Assembly (NCBI RefSeq): GCF_048572895.1
Contig: NZ_CP183878.1
Span: forward strand, 1,364,001 to 1,428,000
DNA: 64,000 nucleotides
DNA from: Psychrobacillus sp048572895
Lineage (GTDB): Bacteria; Bacillota; Bacilli; Bacillales_A; Planococcaceae
Reading direction: 5' to 3'
The notes beneath the pieces are model-generated. The model was not told the origin of the DNA. It saw nothing but the letters and a program-made list of their open reading frames with translations, and made no database searches. The translations under genes and the position numbers were made by a program. Of the stretch, positions 17,733-26,368 are shown one piece after another. Each line of letters begins with the position of its first letter. The stretch's first letter is position 1.

Positions 17733-17840
17733 AAGAAGGAATTTTTTTAAAGGTGTAGAAGTATCTAAAAGAAAAGAAATCGGTCGAGATTAACCGTGAT
17801 AGCAATATATAATGATAATTCGAGAGGAATTGGTCTTAAG

Positions 17841-18319
17841 ATGAAAAAAATTAAGAATTTAGCCTTTGTGATAGTTTTAGTTCTATTATCAGTCTATCTC
17901 TATAAGAGTTTCATATATTATTCGATTCCTTTTAATCCTATTAAGGAGTACTCAACTGAATCCAATGTTGACTTTCATATTACAAAAAAACTCCCTGATG
18001 GTGAAGGATTCAATGCAAAATGCCATGATGCAAAAAATTGTGGCTTAGTTTTGGAATACCTAGCGGTCTAAAATTAATACCTTTAAAGGATAAGACAGCA
18101 CAAAAAATGCTTAATTATGAAAATGCAACCTATTTTAATGGGATGCTAAAGTTTAATGAATCCGAAATGATATTTATCTCGGATATATCTATAGACACCC
18201 CTAATGTCCTTCGTATTAGTTCTTCCATAACTGGGTTCAAAGATGGATATTATGAAATTGAGGATTCTACTTTTGACTATAGCTATATTTATGATTTGAT
18301 TGGTGATACCAAAGAATAA
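17841..18319 (+). pseudogene. single-anchor hypothetical protein with homopolymer frameshift
   Basis: An N-terminal anchor (MKKIKNLAFVIVLVLLS) leads into a polar domain. At 18032-18037 a run of six A breaks the frame. Adding one A joins FNAKCHDAK smoothly to KLWLSFGIPSGLKLIPL and the rest up to GDTKE at 18319, about 160 residues in total. This is either a real pseudogene, phase variation in the A-run, or a sequencing error. Sits between CBRs. Family not recognised. Confidence 0.6.
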
Positions 18320-18390
18320 CGTCGATGTATTGGTCTGAACTGAATCACCTTTTACTTTGGGGCTATTGTTAAAGCAAACGGACTCGATTG

Positions 18391-18469
18391 TTGAGTAAGC
18401 TTCACTTCTTTACTTCAAGAAGGAGTAAAGCTTTTTTCTTATTGAACTAAAGAAGCAGGTTAGTTCAAT
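18391..18469 (+). repeat. CBR, type I
   Basis: TTGAGTAAGCTTCACTTC in place of the usual left box, TTTACT/AGTAAA stem, T6, TTGAACTAAAGAAGCAGG, TTAGTTCAATAGG. Confidence 0.75.
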
Positions 18470-18510
18470 AGGAGGATGAAATAATCGATATTAGCTACCA
18501 CATAAAACAA

Positions 18511-18538
18511 GTAGCCGAAAATGCAATTTCGGCTACCA
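18511..18538 (-). terminator. terminator of the oligoendopeptidase gene
   Basis: GTAGCCGAAA pairs with TTTCGGCTAC just after the minus-strand stop codon, followed on the minus strand by TTGTTTT. Confidence 0.7.
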
Positions 18539-18550
18539 ATAAACTTTCTA

Positions 18551-20242
18551 TTAAAATGAACGGTCATCCACCTGATCGATCCAGCTTTTGACCTTTTCAA
18601 GAAGCCTCTCCATGCTTCCATCTTCAAAAGGAGACTCCAAGTTTGCACTCTTCAAAAGCTCAGGGTATGGGAGCCGTCCCCCTTGTTTACACATTTTCAG
18701 GAAGCTTTTCCAAGCAGGTTTTGGGTCATCTTTCTGTTTGATCCATAGCTGGACTGCAGCAAAATGGGCCAAATCATAGTCCATGTAATAAAAAGGCGTA
18801 GTGAACAGATGCCCTATTTCATAAAACCCTGTGCCTTGCTCTAAAAATTCATTGCCATCGTAGTCCCGTTCCGGCAAATACTCATGCTCCAACTCTCGCC
18901 ACTTTTGCTTCCGAACTTGCACGGTGGCTGTCGGGAATTCATACAGGAAGTGCTCGAATTCATCAACAACTGAGACAACCGGCATATAAATAAATGCTTC
19001 GGACAGGTTGGAAAACTGGTACTTCTGCGTATCTTCCCCAAAAAACCGTTCCATCCAAGGCCAAACAAACCGTTCCATCGTGAATGAAAATATCTCACAG
19101 GAATCATACGGAATAATGTACTCATGGATATTGGAGTGACGGCTCATATAAAACTGAAATGCATGGCCCGCCTCATGTGCAAATACCCTGACATCATTGG
19201 ATGTGCCGTTGAAATTTGCGAAGATAAACGAAGCAACTTCCGGACCGCTATACGACGCGAATGCCCCACCCATTTTGTTTGTACGGGATTCCACGTCAAC
19301 ATTCCCTTTTTCCATCAGTTCATCAAAAAATGCACCCGTTTCAGGAGACAGTTCATGGAAAATAGCCCGATAAACTTCTAATATTTCCTGATATGTCCCT
19401 ATAGGCGAGGGCGAACCGTTTTTGAAGAAATAGCTCTCATCATAATACTTCAGTTTGGAAACGCCAATACGGTTCTGCTGTTTCTTTCTAAGTGAAGAAA
19501 TGAATTGCACCCCATGCTCTTTCACTTGCTTGCGGTATTGAACGAGGTCGTCGGGCGTATGTCCTGTTCTATGCATTCGGTCATAGCCAAGTTCCGCAAA
19601 GGACGAATAACCTAACGTTTTCGCGATTCGGTTGCGTGTCTTAACCAGATTATCAAGGATTCGGTCAAAATCGGAGGCATGCTGTTTGAAGTAGCCCGAT
19701 TTTGCTTCAAAGGCTGCTTTTCGAACCTCACGATCAGGTGAGCCCAGATATACAGCCAAAGTACTTAATCTCAGCTCTTTTCCATCGAAAGGAATAATCG
19801 CTTTTCCCATCAGCTCCTGATACTCGGATACAAGGCGATTTTCCATCCTGATATCTTCTTGCACTTCATCAGAATAGGTTTTCAGCTTAATATCTGCAAT
19901 TTTGAATAGCTGATTACCCCACTGCCTCTCAAGCTGTTCCCTAAATTTCGCGTTCAGGATCTCTTTGTAGTATTCCCCTGTCATCCATAGCCAGCGTGGC
20001 TCGGACTCTTGGAAAAAGGCATACTGTTTATTGTATTCATCATTTGCCGTATCTCCAAAGTAATGAATCCTCGCTTCGTTTTCTGACGCCTGATAAGCAA
20101 GTCGACGATGGTTCAGCCTTTCAAACTGGACATTTTGCTCCTCAAAAGAAGCTGCATTTATAAAGCCTTTCAACATTCTTTCAAAGTCTTTTTCATATTG
20201 GTCAATATCTAAGATGGAATCCTTTTGTTTGATAATATTCAT
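18551..20242 (-). CDS. M3 family oligoendopeptidase F
   Basis: Cytoplasmic zinc metallopeptidase of about 563 residues that cleaves short peptides, recycling peptides and trimming signal-peptide fragments. The catalytic HExxH lies in RVFAHEAGHAFQFYM, with the third ligand in the following HEYIIPYDSCEI region, as in the PepF/M3B group. N-terminal helices and the length are normal. I use the ATG at 20242 because GGAGGGAG lies eight bases upstream; a longer frame begins at 20263. It is a minus-strand gene within an otherwise plus-oriented cassette region. Confidence 0.92.
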   Translation of the reverse strand: MNIIKQKDSILDIDQYEKDFERMLKGFINAASFEEQNVQFERLNHRRLAYQASENEARIHYFGDTANDEYNKQYAFFQESEPRWLWMTGEYYKEILNAKFREQLERQWGNQLFKIADIKLKTYSDEVQEDIRMENRLVSEYQELMGKAIIPFDGKELRLSTLAVYLGSPDREVRKAAFEAKSGYFKQHASDFDRILDNLVKTRNRIAKTLGYSSFAELGYDRMHRTGHTPDDLVQYRKQVKEHGVQFISSLRKKQQNRIGVSKLKYYDESYFFKNGSPSPIGTYQEILEVYRAIFHELSPETGAFFDELMEKGNVDVESRTNKMGGAFASYSGPEVASFIFANFNGTSNDVRVFAHEAGHAFQFYMSRHSNIHEYIIPYDSCEIFSFTMERFVWPWMERFFGEDTQKYQFSNLSEAFIYMPVVSVVDEFEHFLYEFPTATVQVRKQKWRELEHEYLPERDYDGNEFLEQGTGFYEIGHLFTTPFYYMDYDLAHFAAVQLWIKQKDDPKPAWKSFLKMCKQGGRLPYPELLKSANLESPFEDGSMERLLEKVKSWIDQVDDRSF

Positions 20243-20420
20243 TTTCTCCCTCCAATCATTCATTACTTTAAAGAGTAATATAATTTACTTTCAAATACAA
20301 CAATAAAATACTCTGAAATATAAAAATATTACGCTAAAGAGCAAAAATACGTAGAGAATTTCTAAATGAATATATTATCTTTGGTAACTAAAAGTGATAC
20401 TATCAGGCGATTTCAATCTT

Positions 20421-20551
20421 ATTCAACTAACGGATGCTTTAGCAAAACATGGCCATCATTTCGATGGTCTACTTTTATGTCCAAAACATTAGGTTGATCT
20501 CAGAAATGTATTGTGAAATGTTACACTTAAACTAAAGAAGCAGTTTAGTTC
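20421..20551 (+). repeat. CBR, type II
   Basis: TTCAACTAACGGATGCTTTAGC, CCATCATTTCGATGG hairpin, long A/T tail with TTGTGAAATGTTACAC, TTAAACTAAAGAAGCAG, TTTAGTTCAC. Confidence 0.88.
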
Positions 20552-20576
20552 ACGGGGAGGAAAAGGGGAGGAAAAA

Positions 20577-21056
20577 ATGAAAACAGAATGGCAAAGTCTA
20601 GAGTCGTTACAAGGATGTTTATTGACAGGTATTTATGCAAGTCAACTTCATGTCAGAGATGATTTGGTTCTTTTTTCTTCAGAATATGTTTTCAAGATTA
20701 ATAACCCAGTTACATTAGAATTTTGGTATTGGAATATAAGTTGGTTTGAAGACGAGGATTTAACTGATTACCTAATCCTAAATGAACAGGAAACCCCTGA
20801 ACCGCTAGACTATTTGGAAGACCCAGAGCTTTCCCCATATCACCATATCATAATAGGTTCTCTATTTTATTTTGAAGATAATTTAATTAATAAAGTAAGC
20901 GGATACGGATATAAAGATGAGAATATCGATATATTAACCACGCTTGTTTTTGAATTTGAAGAATCTTACCTTTTCGTAAAAACGGGACCCTTGATAGAAG
21001 CAAGAATTACCAAAGATAGACCAAATAATTTAGGAGACTTCATTTTTTCCTCGTGA
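20577..21056 (+). CDS. hypothetical acidic protein (cassette)
   Basis: 159-residue soluble protein, acidic and aromatic-rich (LEFWYWNISWFEDEDL, YLEDPELSPYHH). No membrane segment and no motif I recognise. The pattern of short beta strands suggests a small immunity-type or SUKH-like fold, but that is a guess. The ATG follows GGGGAGGAAAAA. Flanked by type II CBRs. Confidence 0.7.
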   Translation: MKTEWQSLESLQGCLLTGIYASQLHVRDDLVLFSSEYVFKINNPVTLEFWYWNISWFEDEDLTDYLILNEQETPEPLDYLEDPELSPYHHIIIGSLFYFEDNLINKVSGYGYKDENIDILTTLVFEFEESYLFVKTGPLIEARITKDRPNNLGDFIFSS

Positions 21057-21072
21057 CTAATGTTCTTATAAG

Positions 21073-21172
21073 TTCTTCAACCAACGGGTGCTTAGCAGAA
21101 CAAGACCATCATTCGATGGTCTATTTATATTTACAGAACAATCAAATAGATTTAGGAGGTCCAGTGTGAAAT
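21073..21172 (+). repeat. CBR, type II, right box lost
   Basis: TTCTTCAACCAACGGGTGCTTAGC, CCATCATTCGATGG hairpin, tail to GTGTGAAATGTTT; the right box is replaced by a short gene remnant. Confidence 0.7.
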
Positions 21173-21357
21173 GTTTAAAACGACAAAAAACTTGGAAGTA
21201 AGCAAATTATCAATTGGTATTCTACAGATTTCTTTTCGAGTGGTTTCAGCTGAAGTTACAAAATAAAAAATGGAAAAGTTCGCAAAACTATATAATAATC
21301 CAATTATTATGGAAATATTAATAGTGTGAAGCTTATAATTGAACTAGGTGATTAAAA

Positions 21358-22116
21358 GTGACTATACAATATAAAAAGATAATGCATATCTGTGATAACC
21401 GCAGACTATTCAATAATAATTCACGTAACAGTACTCCAAGCGTCATCTTCATAGCAGGGTTAGGCGATAGCTATGAGACATGGAAAAAAGTCCAAGACCG
21501 AATATCGCAAAAAACATCAACCTTTTCCTATAACAGGTCGGGTATTGGCAGGAGTCAAGTCGCATCCGTCCCGACGACTTGCTATGATCTAGTCGAGGAG
21601 CTCAACGATTTGTTGCTAGCACTTGAAGTGGAGAAACCCTATATATTGGTGGGACATTCTTTTGGTGGTTTGGTCGCTAGATTATATGCCAGCCTTTATC
21701 CACTGAACATCTGCGGTATGGTTTTGGTTGACGCTGCACCGGAATATAAAGAACTTGCCTATGAAAAGGTTCTACCCGAAAATCTGCTTGCAAGAAATAG
21801 GGAATATTACGAGAATCCTATGTTGAATAGTGAGAAGATTGATAAAATACAAAGCTATGAGCAAATCGTTGATCATACAAAGCAAAGTAACCTCCCTCTC
21901 GCAATTATTACAAGAGGTTTACCTGACAATGTTGAAGAGGGATGGCCATCTCAAGAAATATTGGAAATTGAGCAAAGACTCCAAGCAGAATTCCAATGGC
22001 TATCAACGTCAAGCAAGTACCGGATTGCTAGTCGAAGTGGACATTATATTCATCGTGATGAGCCAGAAGTTGTTATAGAGGAGATTATGTTAATGTTGAA
22101 GGAGATGGGGAAATGA
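21358..22116 (+). CDS. alpha/beta hydrolase
   Basis: 252-residue serine hydrolase fold: FIAGLGDSYETWKKV (oxyanion region), YNRSGIGRS, nucleophile elbow GHSFGG, and catalytic His in SGHYIHRDEPEVV near the C-terminus. A GTG start follows AGGTGA. Its stop overlaps the start of the DUF2785 gene (ATGA), so the two are translationally coupled. Ester or amide substrate unknown. Confidence 0.88.
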   Translation: MTIQYKKIMHICDNRRLFNNNSRNSTPSVIFIAGLGDSYETWKKVQDRISQKTSTFSYNRSGIGRSQVASVPTTCYDLVEELNDLLLALEVEKPYILVGHSFGGLVARLYASLYPLNICGMVLVDAAPEYKELAYEKVLPENLLARNREYYENPMLNSEKIDKIQSYEQIVDHTKQSNLPLAIITRGLPDNVEEGWPSQEILEIEQRLQAEFQWLSTSSKYRIASRSGHYIHRDEPEVVIEEIMLMLKEMGK

Positions 22117-22958
22117 GCGATATAAGGACCAAATTGATGCTGGATTTGCAAAGAATTGAGAAGGATGAGTATCAGTTACGCGAAGGTGAGCAGCATCAAG
22201 ATTTCTTACTTTTGTTACTTCAATATATTGGCGATCCTCAGCCAGAATTACGGGATAACCTGATTTATCCGGTGTTTTATATGTGGATTAAGGAAGAGAA
22301 TAGGTTCAGTGAAGAGGAGTTACGAAGCCTCTTAACTGTTCTGACTGATGAGAACCATTTGTTCTATAGTATTGGCAGCGAGGATGATCAGTCAGTTTTT
22401 ACAAGGACGTTCTCTGCTTTACCTATCGCTTTGATTGTGCATCGCCACAGACAGAATCCATTTTTCAATCAAGCGGAAATTGAGCAATTAATGCATGCGA
22501 TGCTTCGTTATTATAAAGAGGAGAAGGATCTGCGAGGTTACCTTTCAGTAGGAGGTTGGGCTCACAGCGCGTCTCACGGTGCGGATGTTTTTGTCGAGCT
22601 GGTTCAGTGCGAGGAGAGCGGCGTCGCAATGCTACGTGAGGTTCTTGTTGCTATTTCTGACATGCTTCATAATGGGAGACACATTTTTAGCGATGAGGAT
22701 GATGAGCGGTTAGTCAACATCATAGATACGATGATTGACAAACAGTTACTTCCACATCAAGAAATCGCTGATTGGATTAGCGATTTAGCGCAATGCTGCA
22801 ATTTGCCGAGAAGCCGCAGTCAGGTGATTGCTCGCGTGAACAGCAAGAATTTTTTACGCAGTCTCTATTTCAGAAGGGGACAAGATAGCCGAGGGAATGA
22901 TCTTAACACTGTCATACTTGGTACTGAGGCAAAATTGAACAGGTTTTCTATCAGTTAA
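22113..22958 (+). CDS. DUF2785 family protein
   Basis: 281-residue soluble helical protein. The family pattern is seen in LLQYIGDPQPELRDNLIYPVF, DQSVFTRTFSALPIALIVHRHR and GWAHSASHGADVFVELV (conserved HSASHGAD). Biochemical role unknown. It starts within the stop of the upstream hydrolase, and both may form a two-gene cassette. Confidence 0.85.
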   Translation: MSDIRTKLMLDLQRIEKDEYQLREGEQHQDFLLLLLQYIGDPQPELRDNLIYPVFYMWIKEENRFSEEELRSLLTVLTDENHLFYSIGSEDDQSVFTRTFSALPIALIVHRHRQNPFFNQAEIEQLMHAMLRYYKEEKDLRGYLSVGGWAHSASHGADVFVELVQCEESGVAMLREVLVAISDMLHNGRHIFSDEDDERLVNIIDTMIDKQLLPHQEIADWISDLAQCCNLPRSRSQVIARVNSKNFLRSLYFRRGQDSRGNDLNTVILGTEAKLNRFSIS

Positions 22959-22969
22959 AGGATTAGAGG

Positions 22970-23095
22970 GGCTGTCCCAAAAGCCATGGGAAATTGGCTG
23001 AGGGATTTTGCCCTTTTTTATGTGAAGAAAAACAAAAAGAAACCATCCTTTGGTAAAATGGTAGTACCACCCACCACGCACAAAAGGAGAGGCAA
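22970..23095. mobile_element. IS end remnant
   Basis: GGGGCTGTCCCAAAAG is a typical terminal inverted repeat of several transposase families (for example IS1182-like). It is followed by about 110 bp of non-coding sequence ending near GCACAAAAGGAG-AGGCAATGG, as if only the left end before a transposase start remains. No coding part follows. Confidence 0.45.
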
Positions 23096-23120
23096 TGGCT
23101 GCAATTAAGGTAGTTATTTC

Positions 23121-23150
23121 TCATTGAACTAAGGGCAGCATTTCTGTAAA
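23121..23150 (+). repeat. CBR right part, variant box
   Basis: CATTGAACTAAGGGCAGCATTTCTGTAAAG. The right box GTTAGTTGAA is replaced by CATTTCTGTAA, as also at 50297 and 56270. Confidence 0.6.
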
Positions 23151-23164
23151 GATTGTGAAAAAAT

Positions 23165-23302
23165 GTACTTAAACTAACGGGTGCTTTAGCAAAATATGGT
23201 CATCATTTCGATGATCTATTTTTATGTCCAAAATATTAAGTTGATCTCAGATATGTATTGTGAAATGTTACACTTAAACTAAAGTAGCAGTTTAGTTGAA
23301 TA
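23165..23302 (+). repeat. CBR, type II
   Basis: ACTTAAACTAACGGGTGCTTTAGC, ATCATTTCGATGAT hairpin, tail, TTGTGAAATGTTACAC, TTAAACTAAAGTAGCAG, TTTAGTTGAATAAG. Confidence 0.9.
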
Positions 23303-23385
23303 AGAGAAGGGGATTTTTTATGTCGCATTTGAACCAAACTATGAAAGAAAAGAGATTAATCAAGTTGAATTAATCTCCGGAAATG

Positions 23386-23466
23386 TTATCTGCTTTTCTT
23401 TTTTCTTGAGAAGGATATAGCTGCAAAAAGTGCTACTGCGATAGCAATCCAGGTACCAAAGCTCAT
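23386..23466 (-). CDS. 26-residue single-pass peptide, antisense to the array
   Basis: Minus-strand small ORF reading MSFGTWIAIAVALFAAISF and ending RKKKSR. One hydrophobic helix, basic tail, GGAAGTG about seven bases before the ATG. It lies inside the cassette between two type II CBRs, where the plus strand shows only a 17-codon ORF. Plausible but unproven. Confidence 0.4.
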   Translation of the reverse strand: MSFGTWIAIAVALFAAISFSRKKKSR

Positions 23467-23678
23467 TAATTCACTTCCAATCAGGTAGTAGGTTGTTATT
23501 AGATACGTTGCAAATAATGAAAAGTTTCAATATTTAAAAATGTGAAAGATTGAAAATAGGGTTTGGTTTATTTTAACCATTGTTCAGCTTCCTATTACGT
23601 TAATAGGACTATGGACTATAACCAAACCGCGAAGGCAGAAAACTACTACTCATGCAGTATTTTAAATTAGATTCCTTG

Positions 23679-23811
23679 TTCAACTAACGGGTGCTTTAGC
23701 AAAATATGGCCATCATTTCGATGGTCTATTTTTATGTCCAAAATATTAAGTTTATCTCAGATATACATTGTGAAATGTTACACTTCAACTAAAGTCGCAG
23801 GTTAGTTGAAG
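23679..23811 (+). repeat. CBR, type II
   Basis: TTCAACTAACGGGTGCTTTAGC, GGCCATCATTTCGATGGTC, tail, TTCAACTAAAGTCGCAGG, TTAGTTGAAG. Near-consensus long form. Confidence 0.9.
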
Positions 23812-23937
23812 AAGAAGGTTATTTTGCGATTGTGTTGAATAAGTTAATATATGTAAATTATTGAACAAAAGGGGTGTTTTACTTCAAGTCTGGGGGTGGC
23901 ACTTTTCCCTTGAATAAAACGAAGTAGTTTAGTCGAA
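23812..23937 (+). repeat. ORF-less duplicated cassette, copy 1 (with its CBR)
   Basis: About 125 bp without an ORF (TTGAATAAGTTAATATATG, TTATTGAACAAAAGGGGTG, TTTTACTTCAAGTCTGGG), ending in a CBR at 23861-23937 with right box TTTAGTCGAAG. A near-identical unit is at 24796-24918. Confidence 0.8.
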
Positions 23938-23990
23938 GAAGGAGTTTTCTTATTATAAAGCATATTTATTATGATTGAGTGGAGGTATAA

Positions 23991-24626
23991 ATGAAAAGAA
24001 ATCATGTATATGCATTGATAATTTACTTTGGAGTAGTACTTTTAGGTGATGTCATCACTTTGATATTTAATAATCCGAGAAATTTAGTGATTATACTTAA
24101 TTTTACGCTTTCCCCATTGTTACTGATAATAACTTTATATTTATTGAGAGACGATATAAAACTAATGGTATTTGAAAAAAGAAAATCAACGGTTAAACAA
24201 TCAATATATGCAATTATCAAATGGTTTTTTATTGCTATAGTCGGTTTTATAGTTATTGCTACAATAACACCTTTGTTTTACACGTCTGAAGTATCTAATT
24301 CTTCGAAAATGACACAAGCTATCCCATTAATAGTTATTCCATTTGTTTTTATAGGACCAATATTAGAAGAGTTAATATTCAGAAGAATTTTATTTACCTC
24401 ATTTTCAAAGAAATTCACTATTTTATTAAGTATTCTTTTTACCTCAGTAATCTTCGCTGGGTGGCATATGAATTTACCAAGTTTTCCTTTATTATTCTGG
24501 TTATCAATCGTTTATACTTACAGTTATTATCAAACTAACAGATTATTAGTTCCAATTACTCTTCATATCCTATGGAATTTATTTTCATCAAGCATAGCTA
24601 TAATTGGTGCTTATTTTTTTGAATAG
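23991..24626 (+). CDS. CPBP intramembrane metalloprotease (cassette)
   Basis: 211-residue membrane protein with about six helices and the CPBP/Abi (CAAX protease-like) motifs in order: EELIFRR (motif 1, catalytic EE), FAGWHMN (motif 2 His) and HILWNLF (motif 3). It should cleave within membranes. Relatives process bacteriocin leaders, confer bacteriocin immunity or help surface display. The ATG follows GGAGGT. Single-gene cassette between CBRs. Confidence 0.88.
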   Translation: MKRNHVYALIIYFGVVLLGDVITLIFNNPRNLVIILNFTLSPLLLIITLYLLRDDIKLMVFEKRKSTVKQSIYAIIKWFFIAIVGFIVIATITPLFYTSEVSNSSKMTQAIPLIVIPFVFIGPILEELIFRRILFTSFSKKFTILLSILFTSVIFAGWHMNLPSFPLLFWLSIVYTYSYYQTNRLLVPITLHILWNLFSSSIAIIGAYFFE

Positions 24627-24660
24627 CATTTAATTTAGGAGTACATTCAGTGTTAGCTTG

Positions 24661-24794
24661 TTATTAAACTAACGGGTGCTTTAGCAAAATCTAGCCATCG
24701 TTTTGATGGTCTATTTCTATGTCAAAAACATTAAATTGAACCCAGATAAGCATTGTGAAATGTTACACTTAAACTAATGCCGCAGTTTAGTTGA
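24661..24794 (+). repeat. CBR, type II
   Basis: TTATTAAACTAACGGGTGCTTTAGC, GCCATCGTTTTGATGG hairpin, tail, TTAAACTAATGCCGCAG, TTTAGTTGAATAAG. Confidence 0.9.
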
Positions 24795-24795
24795 A

Positions 24796-24918
24796 TAAGA
24801 AGGTATTTTTGAAATCGTGTTGAATAAGTTAATATATGTAAATTATTGAACAAAAGGGGTGTTTTACTTCAAGTCTGGGTGGAGCACTTTTTTCTTGAAC
24901 TAACGTAGTTTAGTTTAA
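24796..24918 (+). repeat. ORF-less duplicated cassette, copy 2 (with its CBR)
   Basis: Same unit as 23812-23937, sharing GTTGAATAAGTTAATATATG through TTTTACTTCAAGTCTGGG. Its CBR ends TTGAACTAACGTAGTTTAGTTTAATAA. No ORF. Confidence 0.8.
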
Positions 24919-24986
24919 TAATTATTATTCGCACCATTCCGTTCAATAATGCAATCATATCTCTAGATGATACGAGGAGAGGTTAT

Positions 24987-25940
24987 ATGAAGAATGAAAA
25001 AGTTATTAAAACAACACTTGGATTCCTTGGCTTTCCATTAACATTAGTAAATATGTACTCTAATAAGAAAAATAAAGTAAACGGATTGGGCAATCTAGTA
25101 AAAATAAATGATAGAGTAATTCATACAATTGATTCTGGAAGCGATGATTCAAAATATACAGTAATATTAGATGCTGGATTAAGCTGTTGTTCAATTGATT
25201 GGTATTATATCCAACCAAAAGTTTCTGAATTTTCAAAGGTTATTTCATTCGATAGGGCTGGATATGGATGGAGTTCATCGGTAAAAGGAAAATATACAAG
25301 TGAAAACGTGGTTGAGGATTTGATAAAAGTGTTAGAAGAATTAAACGCAAAACCTCCATACGTGTTAGTAGGACATTCATTTGGTGGTTTAAATATGCGA
25401 TTGTTTGCTAGTAAATATCCTGAGAAAGTGGCCGCTTTAATTTTAATTGATTCAGTACACGAAAAAAGATATTTAAGTAGTGAATGGGATGAAGAACGTA
25501 CGAACATTCATAAGAAAAACTTGAGGTTATTTAGATTGGGATATATAACTTCAAGCTTAGGTATTCCTAGACTACTAAAACAACCAGTTGGCAGAAAACG
25601 TTTGCCAGAACCTTATCAAAAATATATAAACTATATTGGTTATAATTCTAAAACATTCGAAGCAGTATATAAAGAATTCTTTTATAGTGAAGAATCTGCC
25701 TCTCAATTAAAAGACTCAAAACCATTAAATAAAGAACTTCCAATAACTGTTTTAAGTTCTAACAATAATGATGTTTCTTGGGTAGAACATCAAAATATTC
25801 TTTCTAATTTAACAAATAATACGATTCAAATTAAGACTGACCATGGGCATTCAATTCATTTGGAAAATCCAGAAATTGTAATAGATACAATAAAAGAAGT
25901 TATTAACGAACTAGATAAAAACAAGTTCTTATTAAGCTAA
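24987..25940 (+). CDS. alpha/beta hydrolase (cassette)
   Basis: 317-residue hydrolase. A hydrophobic N-terminal stretch (TTLGFLGFPLTLVNMYS) may anchor it. The core has ILDAGLSCCSIDWYYI, DRAGYGWSS, nucleophile motif GHSFGG and His in TDHGHSIHLENPEIV. Close in plan to the enzyme at 21358 but clearly different in sequence. The stop codon TAA is part of the following CBR (AAGCTAACGGG). GAGGAGAGG precedes the ATG. Confidence 0.88.
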   Translation: MKNEKVIKTTLGFLGFPLTLVNMYSNKKNKVNGLGNLVKINDRVIHTIDSGSDDSKYTVILDAGLSCCSIDWYYIQPKVSEFSKVISFDRAGYGWSSSVKGKYTSENVVEDLIKVLEELNAKPPYVLVGHSFGGLNMRLFASKYPEKVAALILIDSVHEKRYLSSEWDEERTNIHKKNLRLFRLGYITSSLGIPRLLKQPVGRKRLPEPYQKYINYIGYNSKTFEAVYKEFFYSEESASQLKDSKPLNKELPITVLSSNNNDVSWVEHQNILSNLTNNTIQIKTDHGHSIHLENPEIVIDTIKEVINELDKNKFLLS

Positions 25941-26006
25941 CGGGTGCTTTACTTCAAGAAGGAGTAAAGCCTTTTTTGTTTTCGAAGTAATGCAGCTGGT
26001 TAAAAT
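25929..26006 (+). repeat. CBR, type I
   Basis: TTATTAAGCTAACGGGTGCTTTACT/AGTAAAGCC hairpin, T6, then a decayed right part (TTCGAAGTAATGCAGCTGGTTAAAATAG). Overlaps the preceding stop codon. Confidence 0.85.
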
Positions 26007-26073
26007 AGGGAATGTTTTGGTGTAAAGAGCATAAATCTTAGTAGATGGCTGTTTTCCAAAAGGGGGAAATCGA

Positions 26074-26151
26074 ATGGATTGGTATATATGGTTTACCGTA
26101 ATTGTTGCTGTTGTTATTATTATTGGGTATAAGTCTTCTAAAAAGAAATAA
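26074..26151 (+). CDS. 25-residue single-pass peptide (cassette)
   Basis: MDWYIWFTVIVAVVIIIGYK followed by SSKKK: one helix and a basic tail, with AGGGGGAA seven bases before the ATG. It is the only ORF in its cassette, and a CBR begins six bases after its stop. Confidence 0.55.
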   Translation: MDWYIWFTVIVAVVIIIGYKSSKKK

Positions 26152-26156
26152 TGCTT

Positions 26157-26217
26157 GTTGAACTAACGGTGTGCTTTAGTCAAATAGAGCAACGTCTTTT
26201 AAGACGTTGCTCCTTTT
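26157..26217 (+). repeat. CBR left part with a different terminator
   Basis: TTGTTGAACTAACGGTGTGCTTTAG followed by a strong hairpin GAGCAACGTCTT/AAGACGTTGCTC and CCTTTTCC; no right box. Confidence 0.75.
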
Positions 26218-26368
26218 CCATTTAAAAGTACTTCTGATAATATCCTTCCTTAACCTTCCGCTCAAAAACCGCCTTCTGAAATGTTTTTTATGCATTGCTG
26301 GTGGATAGATTGATGGTTTAACGCATACAGTGAAGGTGAAATATCATGGACACCATGGGAGGATTAAA

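Noticed and set aside
18551..19381. Several 60-94 codon ORFs across the oligoendopeptidase gene
   Set aside because: Shadows on both strands of an intact 563-residue M3 peptidase.
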